Of a stretch of 64,000 nt of DNA, positions 18,916-28,714 are shown piece after piece (position 1 is the first letter of the stretch; each line of letters opens with the position of its first letter). A program made the position numbers and the translations under genes. The DNA comes from Ferdinandcohnia sp036965045. Its GTDB lineage: Bacteria > Bacillota > Bacilli > Bacillales > Bacillaceae_L. The notes beneath the pieces are model-generated. The model saw nothing but the letters and a program-made list of their open reading frames with translations, did not search any database and was not told the DNA's origin. Location of the stretch: assembly GCF_036965045.1 (NCBI RefSeq), contig NZ_JBALOV010000035.1, positions 294,347 through 358,346 on the forward strand, given 5' to 3'.

Positions 18916-19098
18916 ATGTTAGATGACAAGCAAACTAAATCAACACCTTCATCAACAGATGATAATGGAGTATTAAAAGAACTAAATGGTAATAAGAAAT
19001 TTAAAAGCTTGGACATTGACAGTTCCTCGGGATTTGTCTGTGATATCAATACTGGCATATGCAGCCCGGTAACTCAAAAGGAAGAGGGAAAAAAATGA
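18916..19098 (+). CDS. small polar protein with a CX6C pair
   Basis: This 60-residue hydrophilic protein has two cysteines (C42 and C49) in SSGFVCDINTGICSP. It has an excellent RBS (AAAGGAGGAAT) and its stop overlaps the start of the downstream DsbA/FrnE-like gene (ATGA). The coupling suggests a partner or substrate of that oxidoreductase. I do not recognise a named family. Confidence 0.75.
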   Translation: MLDDKQTKSTPSSTDDNGVLKELNGNKKFKSLDIDSSSGFVCDINTGICSPVTQKEEGKK

Positions 19099-19742
19099 AA
19101 ATAACAATTTGGTCAGACTTTGTATGTCCTTTCTGCTTCATTGGGGAATCTCATCTTAATCAAGCTCTAGAAAATTTTACTCATGCTAAAGAAGTTGAAA
19201 TAAAATATAAAAGCTTTTTACTTATGCCAGATGCGAAATATGTCCCTGGTCAAAGCTATGCACAAACCTTTTCTAACATGAAGGGAGTCCCGCTAGAACA
19301 GGCTAAAACAATGCTTAAACAAGTGACAGACATGGCAAAAAATTCAGGAGTTGAAATTAACTACGACAATGCCAAACTGACGAGCACGTATGATGCCCAT
19401 CGCGTCTTCCAATATGCAAAAGAACAGGGAAAAGGAAATGAGTTTTTCAATCGTTTCTATGCCGCTCATTTTACCGAAGGTGAGGTTTTAAGCGATACAG
19501 AGACGATTGTCCGTTTGGCGGAAGAGGTCGGTCTAAATAGTGAAGAAGTACGCAAAGTTATGGAAAGTAAAGACAATACCACAATGGTAACGGAGGATAT
19601 CAATGAGGCACGTTCGGTTGGTGTGCAAGGTGTCCCTTTCTTCGTATTCGATGACAAGTATGCTGTATCTGGTGCCCAGCCAGTTGAGGTGTTCAATCAA
19701 GTTTTAGATAAAGTATGGGAAGAAGAACATAGCAATAAATAA
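19095..19742 (+). CDS. DsbA/FrnE-family thiol oxidoreductase
   Basis: This 215-residue cytoplasmic thioredoxin-fold protein has the active site CPFC at about residues 12-15 (DFVCPFCFIGE) and the cis-proline loop GVQGVPFFVF, both typical of FrnE/2-hydroxychromene-2-carboxylate isomerase-like DsbA proteins. No signal peptide is present. Start ATG 19095 follows GGAAGAGGG and overlaps the small cysteine protein upstream. A terminator follows. Confidence 0.9.
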   Translation: MKITIWSDFVCPFCFIGESHLNQALENFTHAKEVEIKYKSFLLMPDAKYVPGQSYAQTFSNMKGVPLEQAKTMLKQVTDMAKNSGVEINYDNAKLTSTYDAHRVFQYAKEQGKGNEFFNRFYAAHFTEGEVLSDTETIVRLAEEVGLNSEEVRKVMESKDNTTMVTEDINEARSVGVQGVPFFVFDDKYAVSGAQPVEVFNQVLDKVWEEEHSNK

Positions 19743-19763
19743 AGGTACAGGTTTGAAAAAAAT

Positions 19764-19796
19764 GGCGTGAGTAGGATATACTTACGCTTTTTTTTA
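19764..19796 (+). terminator. intrinsic terminator after the FrnE-like gene
   Basis: GCGTGAGTA / TACTTACGC (one wobble) with eight Ts. Confidence 0.88.
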
Positions 19797-19917
19797 TAAC
19801 TAAGGAAATTTTAAAAAAAGATTAAAATTCAAATTTGATGGTCTCTATTACTTTGAAAATAGGATTTTCAACTATTCATAATTGGATTTATGGGAAAAAA
19901 CTATTAGCAAAAATAAC

Positions 19918-19931
19918 CGAATAAATGTTCG
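19918..19931 (+). promoter_or_regulatory. LexA box upstream of recA
   Basis: CGAATAAATGTTCG fits the Bacillus LexA (DinR) consensus CGAACRNRYGTTYG with one change in the left arm. It lies about 70 bases before recA, which implies SOS control. Confidence 0.8.
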
Positions 19932-20003
19932 ACTTTTTGCTTGGCAAATCGAACAAAACATTGTATAGTAATAATAGTTTCATTGAATAAAGGAGGAAAA
20001 ATA

Positions 20004-21044
20004 GTGAGTGATCGTCAAGCGGCCTTAGAAATGGCACTGAAGCAGATAGAGAAACAGTTTGGTAAGGGCTCAATCATGAAGCTTGGAGAACAAACTGATC
20101 GTAGAATTTCCACTATATCTAGTGGATCACTAGCAGTAGACGTAGCATTAGGTGTTGGAGGATATCCAAGAGGACGGATAATTGAAATATATGGACCAGA
20201 AAGCTCTGGTAAAACCACAGTGGCACTTCATGCAATTGCTGAGGTACAAAAAACTGGTGGACAAGCAGCGTTTATTGACGCAGAACATGCGCTTGATCCA
20301 GCATATGCACAAAAATTAGGTGTAAACATTGATGAACTATTATTATCTCAGCCAGACACTGGTGAACAAGCATTAGAAATAGCTGAAGCATTAGTGCGAA
20401 GTGGCGCAGTGGATATTTTAGTAGTTGACTCTGTTGCAGCACTTGTTCCAAAAGCGGAAATTGAAGGTGAAATGGGCGACTCCCATATGGGGCTACAAGC
20501 CCGCTTAATGTCACAAGCATTACGTAAACTTTCAGGTGCAATCAATAAATCAAATACAATTGCAATTTTCATTAACCAGGTCCGTGAAAAAATTGGGGTA
20601 ATGTTCGGAAACCCAGAAACAACTCCAGGTGGACGTGCCCTTAAATTCTATTCTTCTGTAAGACTAGAGGTTCGTCGTGCGGAACAATTAAAACAAGGCA
20701 ATGAACTTGTTGGTAATAGAACAAAAGTGAAGGTTGTTAAGAATAAAGTAGCACCACCATTTAAAACAGCTGAAGTAGACATTATGTACGGAGAAGGAAT
20801 TTCAATTGAGGGCGAAATCATTGATATCGGCTCGGAACTTGATATCGTCCAAAAGAGCGGTTCTTGGTATTCTTACAAGGATGAGAGAGTTGGTCAGGGT
20901 CGTGAAAATGCTAAACAATTCTTAAAAGAAAACCCTGATGTACGTGCTGAAATCCTTCAGCAAATTAGAAATCATTATGGCCTTGATGGTGTTGTAGTAG
21001 CGCCTTCAGACGAAGAGCAAGAAGAATTTAATTTAGAAGACTAA
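20004..21044 (+). CDS. recA: RecA recombinase
   Basis: This 346-residue RecA forms filaments on single-stranded DNA, drives strand exchange and triggers LexA self-cleavage. Walker A GPESSGKT is near residue 66. The N-terminus reads SDRQAALEMALKQIEKQFGKG as in other Bacillus. The start is GTG 20004 with AAAGGAGG upstream, not the longer frame from 19941, which would run through the promoter. A LexA box lies in the promoter region and a terminator follows. Confidence 0.98.
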   Translation: MSDRQAALEMALKQIEKQFGKGSIMKLGEQTDRRISTISSGSLAVDVALGVGGYPRGRIIEIYGPESSGKTTVALHAIAEVQKTGGQAAFIDAEHALDPAYAQKLGVNIDELLLSQPDTGEQALEIAEALVRSGAVDILVVDSVAALVPKAEIEGEMGDSHMGLQARLMSQALRKLSGAINKSNTIAIFINQVREKIGVMFGNPETTPGGRALKFYSSVRLEVRRAEQLKQGNELVGNRTKVKVVKNKVAPPFKTAEVDIMYGEGISIEGEIIDIGSELDIVQKSGSWYSYKDERVGQGRENAKQFLKENPDVRAEILQQIRNHYGLDGVVVAPSDEEQEEFNLED

Positions 21045-21051
21045 TGAAGAT

Positions 21052-21079
21052 AGAGACACAGAAATTGTGTCTCTTTATT
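21052..21079 (+). terminator. intrinsic terminator after recA
   Basis: AGAGACACA / TGTGTCTCT with a five-base loop, then a short T-rich tail. Confidence 0.8.
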
Positions 21080-21200
21080 AATTTTCCATAAAGTTATTTT
21101 TTTCCACTTATAAAAATCCTCCTGCCCCCTCAAAACCATAATAATAACCATTCAACTAAAGAAAATTTCCATTTTCATGTAACTCTATTTCTGACAGCCC

Positions 21201-21229
21201 TTGACAATAAAAATTCACACATTTACAAT
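21201..21229 (+). promoter_or_regulatory. sigma-A promoter of rny
   Basis: TTGACA (21201-21206), a 17-base spacer and TACAAT (21224-21229) form a near-consensus vegetative promoter. Confidence 0.8.
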
Positions 21230-21235
21230 TAAAAT

Positions 21236-21446
21236 GTATATTTTACATTTTGTTAGAATTAAAACGTTAGAAGCAAAACTCGGTTTGAGCTTTTGCTATT
21301 CAGACCCGGAGTAGTTCAGCTGCTATCGGATCGTAACCTAAGACTCTGATTAGCTTAAAAAGCCTTTGCGCTGTATATTGCAAAAATGTACATGCCGACA
21401 TTTTGATCTAGCAAGAAAAAGTTCATAGCAAGAGGAGGTGAAGAAG
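21236..21446 (+). promoter_or_regulatory. long 5' leader of rny
   Basis: About 210 untranslated bases lie between the predicted start of transcription and the rny ATG. The stretch is less AT-rich than its surroundings (for example around 21280-21370) and holds no ORF with an RBS. I do not recognise a known riboswitch class. Confidence 0.45.
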
Positions 21447-23009
21447 ATGGATCCCATTTCTATAATCATCTCCACTTTGATTGGCCTAATCGTCGGTGCG
21501 ATTGTTGGCTTTTATGTTCGTAAATCAATTGCCGAAACTAAAATTGCAGGTGCAAAAGGTGTTGCCGAACAAATTATTGAAGATGCAAATAGAGAAGCAG
21601 ATTCATTAAAGAAGGAAGCACTGTTAGAGGCAAAGGATGAAATTCACAAACTTCGTACAGAGGCAGAAAAAGAAATCCGTGATCGAAGAAACGAACTACA
21701 AAAACAAGAAAATCGTTTAATGCAAAAAGAAGAGAACCTTGATCGCAAGGATGAAACATTAGATAAACGTGAATCCATGTTAGAAAAGAAAGAGGATTCT
21801 CTCGCTCAAAGACAACAGCATATTGAAGAGATGGAAAGCAAAGTGGAAGAGATGGTACACAAACAACAAACTGAACTAGAGCGAATTTCTAGCTTAACAC
21901 GTGAAGAAGCAAAGCAAATCATCCTTGAGCGAATTGAAAATGAACTTTCCCATGATGTTGCAATGATGGTGAAAGAAGCAGAAAATCGTGCAAAGGAAGA
22001 ATCTGATAAAAAGGCAAAAGAAATACTTTCACTTGCTATTCAAAGATGTGCCGCTGATCATGTCGCAGAAACTACAGTATCTGTAGTTAATTTGCCTAAT
22101 GATGAGATGAAAGGTCGTATTATTGGTAGAGAAGGACGAAACATCCGTACACTTGAAACATTAACGGGTATTGACCTTATTATTGATGATACACCTGAGG
22201 CTGTTATTTTATCTGGCTTTGATCCAATTCGCCGTGAGACAGCGAGAATCGCCCTTGAAAAACTAGTTCAAGACGGTCGTATTCACCCAGCACGTATTGA
22301 AGAGATGGTTGATAAATCAAGACGTGAAGTGGATGAATATATTCGTGAAGTGGGTGAACAAACAACCTTCGAGGTTGGTGTTCATGGACTCCATCCAGAT
22401 TTAATTAAGATTTTAGGTCGCTTAAAGTATCGTACAAGCTATGGCCAAAACGTCTTAAAGCATTCAATGGAAGTATCTTTCTTAGCAGGCTTAATGGCTG
22501 CTGAGTTAGGTGAAGATGAAACACTTGCTCGTCGTGCTGGACTCTTACATGATATCGGTAAAGCTATCGACCATGAAGTGGAAGGTAGTCATGTTGAAAT
22601 CGGTGTAGAATTAGCTACGAAATATAAAGAGCATCCAATTGTAATCAACAGTATTGCTTCCCACCATGGTGATACAGAACCAACATCGATAATTGCTGTA
22701 TTGGTTGCAGCAGCTGATGCTTTATCTGCTGCACGACCTGGTGCTAGAAGTGAGACACTTGAAAACTATATACGCCGACTTGAAAAGCTCGAGGAAATTT
22801 CTGAATCCTATGATGGTGTTGAAAAATCCTTCGCAATCCAAGCTGGACGTGAGGTTCGAATTATCGTTAAACCTGATGCAATCGATGACTTAAACGCCCA
22901 TCGATTAGCCCGAGATATCCGTAAACGAATCGAAGAAGAGTTGGATTATCCGGGTCATATCAAGGTAACCGTCATTCGTGAAACAAGAGCGGTCGAATAC
23001 GCAAAATAA
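21447..23009 (+). CDS. rny: ribonuclease Y
   Basis: This membrane-anchored endoribonuclease of about 520 residues starts bulk mRNA decay. It has an N-terminal membrane segment (about 1-25), a long charged coiled coil (about 30-180), a KH domain with GRIIGREGRNIRT near 210, and an HD domain with HDIGKAIDH near 368. I choose ATG 21447 because GAGGAGGTGA sits at proper spacing; the in-frame GTG 21438 lies within that RBS. Its proposed Y-complex partner YmcA is encoded about 7 kb downstream. Confidence 0.97.
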   Translation: MDPISIIISTLIGLIVGAIVGFYVRKSIAETKIAGAKGVAEQIIEDANREADSLKKEALLEAKDEIHKLRTEAEKEIRDRRNELQKQENRLMQKEENLDRKDETLDKRESMLEKKEDSLAQRQQHIEEMESKVEEMVHKQQTELERISSLTREEAKQIILERIENELSHDVAMMVKEAENRAKEESDKKAKEILSLAIQRCAADHVAETTVSVVNLPNDEMKGRIIGREGRNIRTLETLTGIDLIIDDTPEAVILSGFDPIRRETARIALEKLVQDGRIHPARIEEMVDKSRREVDEYIREVGEQTTFEVGVHGLHPDLIKILGRLKYRTSYGQNVLKHSMEVSFLAGLMAAELGEDETLARRAGLLHDIGKAIDHEVEGSHVEIGVELATKYKEHPIVINSIASHHGDTEPTSIIAVLVAAADALSAARPGARSETLENYIRRLEKLEEISESYDGVEKSFAIQAGREVRIIVKPDAIDDLNAHRLARDIRKRIEEELDYPGHIKVTVIRETRAVEYAK

Positions 23010-23039
23010 AGTGGTCATTAGACCACTTTATTTTTTTGC
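23009..23039 (+). terminator. intrinsic terminator after rny
   Basis: AAAGTGGTC / GACCACTTT with loop ATTA and seven Ts. Confidence 0.92.
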
Positions 23040-23138
23040 ATAAAATTATCCCATGACTGACAAACTCACTAAAACTGTCCTTTGACATTGCGATTTTTCG
23101 CTTTTTGTGCTTCAATTTTTATGAAAGGGGCTTTTATA

Positions 23139-23933
23139 TTGAAGATTTTATTTATAGGTGATGTAGTCGGTTCACCAGGAAGAGAAATGATTCGAGAATA
23201 TCTTCCAAAACTAAAGGCAAAATTCCATCCGACACTGACAATTGTGAATGGAGAAAATGCAGCATCAGGTAGAGGGATCACCAAGAAAATATATAACCAA
23301 TTTCTCGAGAACGGCGCCCAAGCAATTACCTTAGGTAATCATACATGGGACAACAAAGACATTTTCGAGTTTATTGATACTGCAAAAAACATGATACGTC
23401 CGGCAAATTTCCCTGAGGGAACACCGGGTCAAGGTATCATGTATAGTAAAGTCAATGGACAAGAGGTTGCGATTATAAACTTGCAAGGGCGGACATTTCT
23501 TCCAGCCATTGACGATCCATTTAAAAAGTGCGATGAATTAATTGAGCAAGCAAAAAAGAAAACATCTATTATTTTTGTTGACTTTCATGCGGAAGCCACG
23601 AGTGAGAAAATTGCAATGGGCTGGTATCTCGACGGACGAGTGACAGCAGTTGTTGGAACACATACACATGTACAAACAGCCGACAACCGTGTTTTACCAA
23701 AAGGTACAGCATTTATTACAGATGTTGGTATGACAGGGCCATACGATGGCATTTTAGGTATGGACAAAGAGGCTGTCATTCATAGATTTAAAACGGCATT
23801 ACCTGTTCGCTTTGAGGTTGTTGAAGGAAGAACCCAATTAAATGGAGTTCTCGTAGATGTAGATCCTAAAAGTGGTAAGGCAAAAGGGATTAAGCGAATC
23901 CTCATCAATGATGACCATCCATTTTTCGACTGA
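23139..23933 (+). CDS. ymdB: YmdB, 2',3'-cyclic nucleotide phosphodiesterase
   Basis: This 264-residue metallophosphoesterase (TIGR00282) in B. subtilis affects biofilm and motility decisions. Metal-ligand motifs are visible: FIGDVVGSPGR at the N-terminus, NGENAASGRG, LGNHTWDNKD, VDFHAEATSEK and VVGTHTHVQTAD. Start is TTG 23139 with GAAAGGGG eight bases upstream; the longer frame from 23082 lacks an RBS. It lies between rny and spoVS as usual. Confidence 0.95.
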   Translation: MKILFIGDVVGSPGREMIREYLPKLKAKFHPTLTIVNGENAASGRGITKKIYNQFLENGAQAITLGNHTWDNKDIFEFIDTAKNMIRPANFPEGTPGQGIMYSKVNGQEVAIINLQGRTFLPAIDDPFKKCDELIEQAKKKTSIIFVDFHAEATSEKIAMGWYLDGRVTAVVGTHTHVQTADNRVLPKGTAFITDVGMTGPYDGILGMDKEAVIHRFKTALPVRFEVVEGRTQLNGVLVDVDPKSGKAKGIKRILINDDHPFFD

Positions 23934-23939
23934 AATTTT

Positions 23940-23973
23940 AACCAAGATATCCATTGAATATCTTGGTTTTTTT
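23940..23973 (+). terminator. intrinsic terminator after ymdB
   Basis: An 11-base-pair stem AACCAAGATAT / ATATCTTGGTT runs into seven Ts. Confidence 0.92.
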
Positions 23974-24020
23974 CATAATTTGAACAAGTTTTTGAATTTT
24001 TAGAAAAAACTTATAAACAA

Positions 24021-24050
24021 GCAGGAATACTGGTAGTTTCTAGTGAATAT
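24021..24050 (+). promoter_or_regulatory. sigma-H promoter of spoVS
   Basis: GCAGGAATA, 12 bases, AGTGAATAT match the sigma-H consensus (RNAGGAWWW - 11/12 - RNNGAATWW) in full. B. subtilis spoVS is known to be transcribed by sigma-H. It leaves a leader of about 185 bases before the gene. Confidence 0.8.
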
Positions 24051-24243
24051 AGTAGTTATGGGATCATTATTCGTTGTTCAACAAGAGACTCGGTTATCCC
24101 TGGTTGAATAAGGATAGCCTCTGGTAGATTATACGATCATTAGAGATATAATTATAGGATGTAAATTTATCAGTCGTTATTAGTTTGTATGGTTCTACCG
24201 ATCACTCAGGGAAACATTGTAAAGAACAAGGAGGAAAGTAGAA

Positions 24244-24504
24244 ATGGAAATATTAAAAGTTTCAGCAAAATCTAATCCAAATTCTGTAGCTGGTGCGCTT
24301 GCGGGTGTATTGCGTGAAAGAGGAGCTGCAGAAATCCAGGCGATTGGTGCAGGTGCATTAAATCAGGCAGTGAAAGCAGTAGCGATAGCTAGAGGGTTTG
24401 TGGCACCGAGTGGAGTGGACCTAATCTGTATTCCGGCATTTACTGATATTCTAATTGATGGTGAAGAAAGAACTGCTATAAAATTAATCGTTGAACCACG
24501 ATAA
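24244..24504 (+). CDS. spoVS: stage V sporulation protein S
   Basis: SpoVS is an 86-residue Alba-like protein needed for proper septation and coat assembly in B. subtilis. The sequence (MEILKVSAKSNPNSVAGALA..., ending TAIKLIVEPR) is almost invariant in Bacillaceae. RBS is AAGGAGGAAAG. It stands alone, with its own sigma-H promoter and a terminator. Confidence 0.97.
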   Translation: MEILKVSAKSNPNSVAGALAGVLRERGAAEIQAIGAGALNQAVKAVAIARGFVAPSGVDLICIPAFTDILIDGEERTAIKLIVEPR

Positions 24505-24548
24505 AATCAAATTTCCTTTTATATAACATGGTCAAGTGACGGGTAGAA

Positions 24549-24583
24549 ACCTGTTTGTCCACTGAGACAAACAGGTATTTTTG
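24549..24583 (+). terminator. intrinsic terminator after spoVS
   Basis: An 11-base-pair stem ACCTGTTTGTC / GACAAACAGGT with ATTTTTG tail. Confidence 0.88.
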
Positions 24584-24615
24584 TGTAAAATAAAAAGAAA
24601 AGGGAGCTGATCCAT

Positions 24616-25539
24616 TTGAAAATATTTGATGCCCATTCAGATGTTTTGTATAAAATGTGGATGGATCCGACTATTGATTTTGCGGACTCACCAAAATTGC
24701 ATATTACCTACAATCAATTACGGGCTTCGGGAAGCAAGGTGCAATGCTTTGCGATCTATATACCTGAAGGGGTAGGGCCAGAAAGTCGATTTGAAGTGGC
24801 ATTAGAGATGGTAGAAATTTTTTACTCGAAAGTAATTGCCCCTTCTCCATTATTAAAGGTGGTACGAACTAAAGCAGATATCTTAGCATTAGAAGCCAAT
24901 GAAATAGGTGCCTTCTTAACTCTAGAAGGATGTGATGCCATTGATCAAAGTATAGCCAAGCTTCAAACGTTATTAAGGCTTGGTGTTTCCTCAGTGGGGT
25001 TAACATGGAATAATGCAAATTTTGTTGCTGATGGCATAGGAGAACCTCGAGGAGCGGGACTATCCAGCTTTGGGAAACAGGTTGTAAAGGAGCACAATAA
25101 GGCATCTATATGGACAGACGTTTCTCATTTATCGATAAAAGGATTCTGGGATGTCATGGAGGTAGCGGACTATCCGATAGCATCTCACTCAAATGCAATT
25201 ACTATTTGCAAGCATCGACGAAATCTACAAGATGATCAAATTCGCGCGCTCATTCAAAAAAAAGGTATGATTGGAATTACATTTGTCCCCCAATTTTTAA
25301 GCAATCATGACAGTGCATCAATCGATGATGTATTAAAACATCTCGACTATATTTGTTCACTCGGTGGCGAAAACCATGTTGGGTTTGGATCTGATTTTGA
25401 TGGTATCACCGAAACCACAACCGGACTTGAAAATTTCGCTGGGTACGATAGACTTGTAAATCACTTGCTAAAACACTACTCAGAAAGTCAGGTTAAAAAA
25501 TTTCTGTTTGATAATTTTGTTTCGAACTTACCTATGTAA
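24616..25539 (+). CDS. peptidase M19 (renal-type dipeptidase)
   Basis: This 307-residue TIM-barrel zinc dipeptidase has family metal ligands in DAHSD (residues 5-9), LTLEGCDA near 103 with the bridging glutamate, SHSNA near 193, the HRRN segment, and GSDFDG near 258. It should cleave dipeptides. Start is TTG 24616 with AAAGGGAG upstream. It lies between spoVS and korA, where many Bacillus other than B. subtilis carry it. Confidence 0.93.
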   Translation: MKIFDAHSDVLYKMWMDPTIDFADSPKLHITYNQLRASGSKVQCFAIYIPEGVGPESRFEVALEMVEIFYSKVIAPSPLLKVVRTKADILALEANEIGAFLTLEGCDAIDQSIAKLQTLLRLGVSSVGLTWNNANFVADGIGEPRGAGLSSFGKQVVKEHNKASIWTDVSHLSIKGFWDVMEVADYPIASHSNAITICKHRRNLQDDQIRALIQKKGMIGITFVPQFLSNHDSASIDDVLKHLDYICSLGGENHVGFGSDFDGITETTTGLENFAGYDRLVNHLLKHYSESQVKKFLFDNFVSNLPM

Positions 25540-25650
25540 ATAACCCGAATTTAATGGGAATGCAATGAAATTAATTGAAAAATAAAAAAATATGCACTTT
25601 TCTCCATAATTTGCTTACGAAGGGTTGCTTTTTTTCGTTGATAGGTCTAG

Positions 25651-25666
25651 AATGAAAGCGTTTAGT
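25651..25666 (+). promoter_or_regulatory. possible CcpA cre site in the 320-bp gap before korA
   Basis: AATGAAAGCGTTTAGTA follows the cre core (WTGNAARCGNWWNCAW) except at the last C and A. The rest of the gap (25540-25859) is AT-rich, with no ORF, no clear terminator and no sigma-A promoter I would defend. Confidence 0.35.
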
Positions 25667-25859
25667 ACATATCCAACGGTTACATTTGGACAGTTTTTTT
25701 GCACTTCATTTTTGGTGATTTTCTGCCATCTTTGTTGTTTAAAAAAGTCCTTTTTCTAACCGCGAGAATTTACATAAACATATCCAGCAAAGTTGGAAGT
25801 GCTATACACCAAAAACTAAAAAAATCTTATATAGAACGTATTCCAAAGGGGTGTAAGTC

Positions 25860-27596
25860 ATGATCAATCAACTTTCGTGGAAAGTTGGCGGACAGCAAGG
25901 GGAAGGAATAGAGAGTACAGGGGAAATCTTTTCCATAGCTTTAAATCGTTTAGGCTACTATTTATACGGTTATCGCCACTTTTCATCACGTATTAAAGGT
26001 GGACATACGAATAACAAAATCCGAGTAAGTACAACCAATGTTCGTTCAATTTCAGATGATCTTGATATTTTAGTAGCTTTTGACCAGGAAACAATTGATT
26101 TTAATTTTCATGAGTTAAGAGATGGAGGAGTAGTGTTGGCGGATGCTAAGTTCGGACCAACTATTCCAGAGAACACAAATGTTCATTTGTATTCTGTTCC
26201 TTTTACTCAAATTGCAACTGAACTTGGAACGTCCCTGATGAAAAACATGGTTGCAATTGGTGCAACTAGCTCATTGTTAGACCTTGATTTAAGTGTATAT
26301 CTAGATGTAGTTGAAGAAATATTTGGTCGAAAAGGTCAGCAGGTTGTTGAAAAGAATATGGAAGCAATCAAGGCTGGTAGTGAATTCTTACAGAATCAAC
26401 TAAGCGAAGATGTAAAAATGAAGCTAGAAAAGGCTGATGGGAAGCAACGTATGTTCATGATTGGTAATGACGCTATTGCATTGGGCGCTCTAGCAGGTGG
26501 TGCAAGATTTATGCCTGCATACCCTATAACCCCGGCTTCTGAAATTATGGAATACTTAATTAGTAAACTACCTGATTTTGGTGGAACAGTTATTCAAACC
26601 GAAGACGAAATTGCTGCATGTACAATGGCAATTGGCTCTAATTATGCAGGTGTTCGTGCATTTACTGCTTCGGCTGGACCTGGATTATCATTAATGATGG
26701 AATCAATCGGATTATCAGGTATCACTGAAACTCCGCTTGTTATTATCGATACACAGCGTGGAGGCCCAAGTACTGGTCTTCCAACTAAGCAAGAACAATC
26801 AGATTTAATGGCCATGATCTACGGTACTCACGGAGAAATCCCTAAGATCGTAATGGCTCCAAGTACAGTTCAGGAAGCTTTTTATGACATAATCGAAGCA
26901 TTTAACTTGGCAGAAGAATATCAGTGTCCCGTTATTTTTCTAACCGATTTACAGCTTTCACTTGGTAAACAGACGGTTGAACCACTCGATTATTCTAAAA
27001 TAGAAATCAGACGTGGTAATCTAATTCTTGATGATGAATTGCCAGAATTAGAGAACAAAGAATACTTTAAACGTTATGAAGTGACGGATAATGGAGTATC
27101 TCCACGTGTAGTTCCAGGCGTGAAAAATGGAATCCACCATGTTACTGGTGTTGAACATAATGAACAAGGTAAGCCATCTGAGGTTGCAAGTAATCGTAAA
27201 GCTCAAATGGAAAAACGCCTTAAGAAGATTAAAAACATTCAATTCAAGACTCCTGTTCATAAAAATGTGAAGCATGACGATGCGGACCTTTTAGTTGTTG
27301 GTTTTAACTCCACTCGCGGTGTTATTGAGGAAGCAATGACTCGACTTGAGAATGACGGAATAAAAGTGAACCATGCACAAGTTCGTTTAATTCACCCATT
27401 CCCAACTGACGAAATTTTACCGTTAGTTCAATCAGCTAAAAAAGTATTAGTGGTTGAAAATAACGCTACAGGTCAGCTCGCAAACATTATGAAGATGAAT
27501 GTAGGACATGCAGACAAGATTACTAATTTCTTAAAGTATGATGGTAATCCGTTCCTACCTCATGAAGTTCACACAAAATGTAAGGAGTTGTTCTAA
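25860..27596 (+). CDS. korA: 2-oxoacid:acceptor oxidoreductase, alpha subunit (gamma-alpha fusion)
   Basis: This 578-residue subunit joins the gamma domain (N-terminal ~190 residues, WKVGGQQGEGIESTGEIF and RIKGGHTNNKIR) to the pyrimidine-binding alpha domain (PAYPITPASEIMEYL, QTEDEIAACTMAIGS, TASAGPGLSLMMESIG). With KorB it oxidises a 2-oxoacid, probably 2-oxoglutarate, to acyl-CoA with ferredoxin as acceptor. It ends one base before korB. RBS AAAGGGGTG. Confidence 0.93.
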   Translation: MINQLSWKVGGQQGEGIESTGEIFSIALNRLGYYLYGYRHFSSRIKGGHTNNKIRVSTTNVRSISDDLDILVAFDQETIDFNFHELRDGGVVLADAKFGPTIPENTNVHLYSVPFTQIATELGTSLMKNMVAIGATSSLLDLDLSVYLDVVEEIFGRKGQQVVEKNMEAIKAGSEFLQNQLSEDVKMKLEKADGKQRMFMIGNDAIALGALAGGARFMPAYPITPASEIMEYLISKLPDFGGTVIQTEDEIAACTMAIGSNYAGVRAFTASAGPGLSLMMESIGLSGITETPLVIIDTQRGGPSTGLPTKQEQSDLMAMIYGTHGEIPKIVMAPSTVQEAFYDIIEAFNLAEEYQCPVIFLTDLQLSLGKQTVEPLDYSKIEIRRGNLILDDELPELENKEYFKRYEVTDNGVSPRVVPGVKNGIHHVTGVEHNEQGKPSEVASNRKAQMEKRLKKIKNIQFKTPVHKNVKHDDADLLVVGFNSTRGVIEEAMTRLENDGIKVNHAQVRLIHPFPTDEILPLVQSAKKVLVVENNATGQLANIMKMNVGHADKITNFLKYDGNPFLPHEVHTKCKELF

Positions 27597-27597
27597 T

Positions 27598-28464
<867 letters not shown>

Positions 28465-28471
28465 TATGAAC

Positions 28472-28511
28472 AAAACCCTACTAAAGATTTTTCTCTAAGT
28501 AGGGTTTTTGT
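28472..28511 (+). terminator. intrinsic terminator after korB
   Basis: AACCCTACT / AGTAGGGTT with a 16-base loop, then TTTTGTT. Confidence 0.85.
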
Positions 28512-28604
28512 TATACCTTTACTCACTGTTTTTTGAATGATAAAATAGGCATGTATGTCTTCGTTGTTAAAATTGTACAAATTTCTACATTTTCTATGGT
28601 TTTA

Positions 28605-28633
28605 TTGTATTAATACTTGTTAAACCTTATACT
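28605..28633 (+). promoter_or_regulatory. sigma-A promoter of miaB
   Basis: TTGTAT (28605-28610), 17 bases, TATACT (28628-28633). It predicts a leader of about 75 bases before miaB. Confidence 0.65.
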
Positions 28634-28714
28634 AGTTAAATGTGTAGGTTTATAGCGTTAAAGATTGTTATAACTTTTTAACAGATTGTTTTGTAAAAAG
28701 GAAGGAGATACCAC

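Noticed and set aside
19941..20003. Upstream extension of recA
   Set aside because: The extension covers the promoter region; GTG 20004 with AAAGGAGG gives the conserved N-terminus.
24060..24240. T-box or other riboswitch before spoVS
   Set aside because: No T-box bulge sequence (TGGNACCGCG-like), no specifier domain and no terminator-antiterminator pair could be found.
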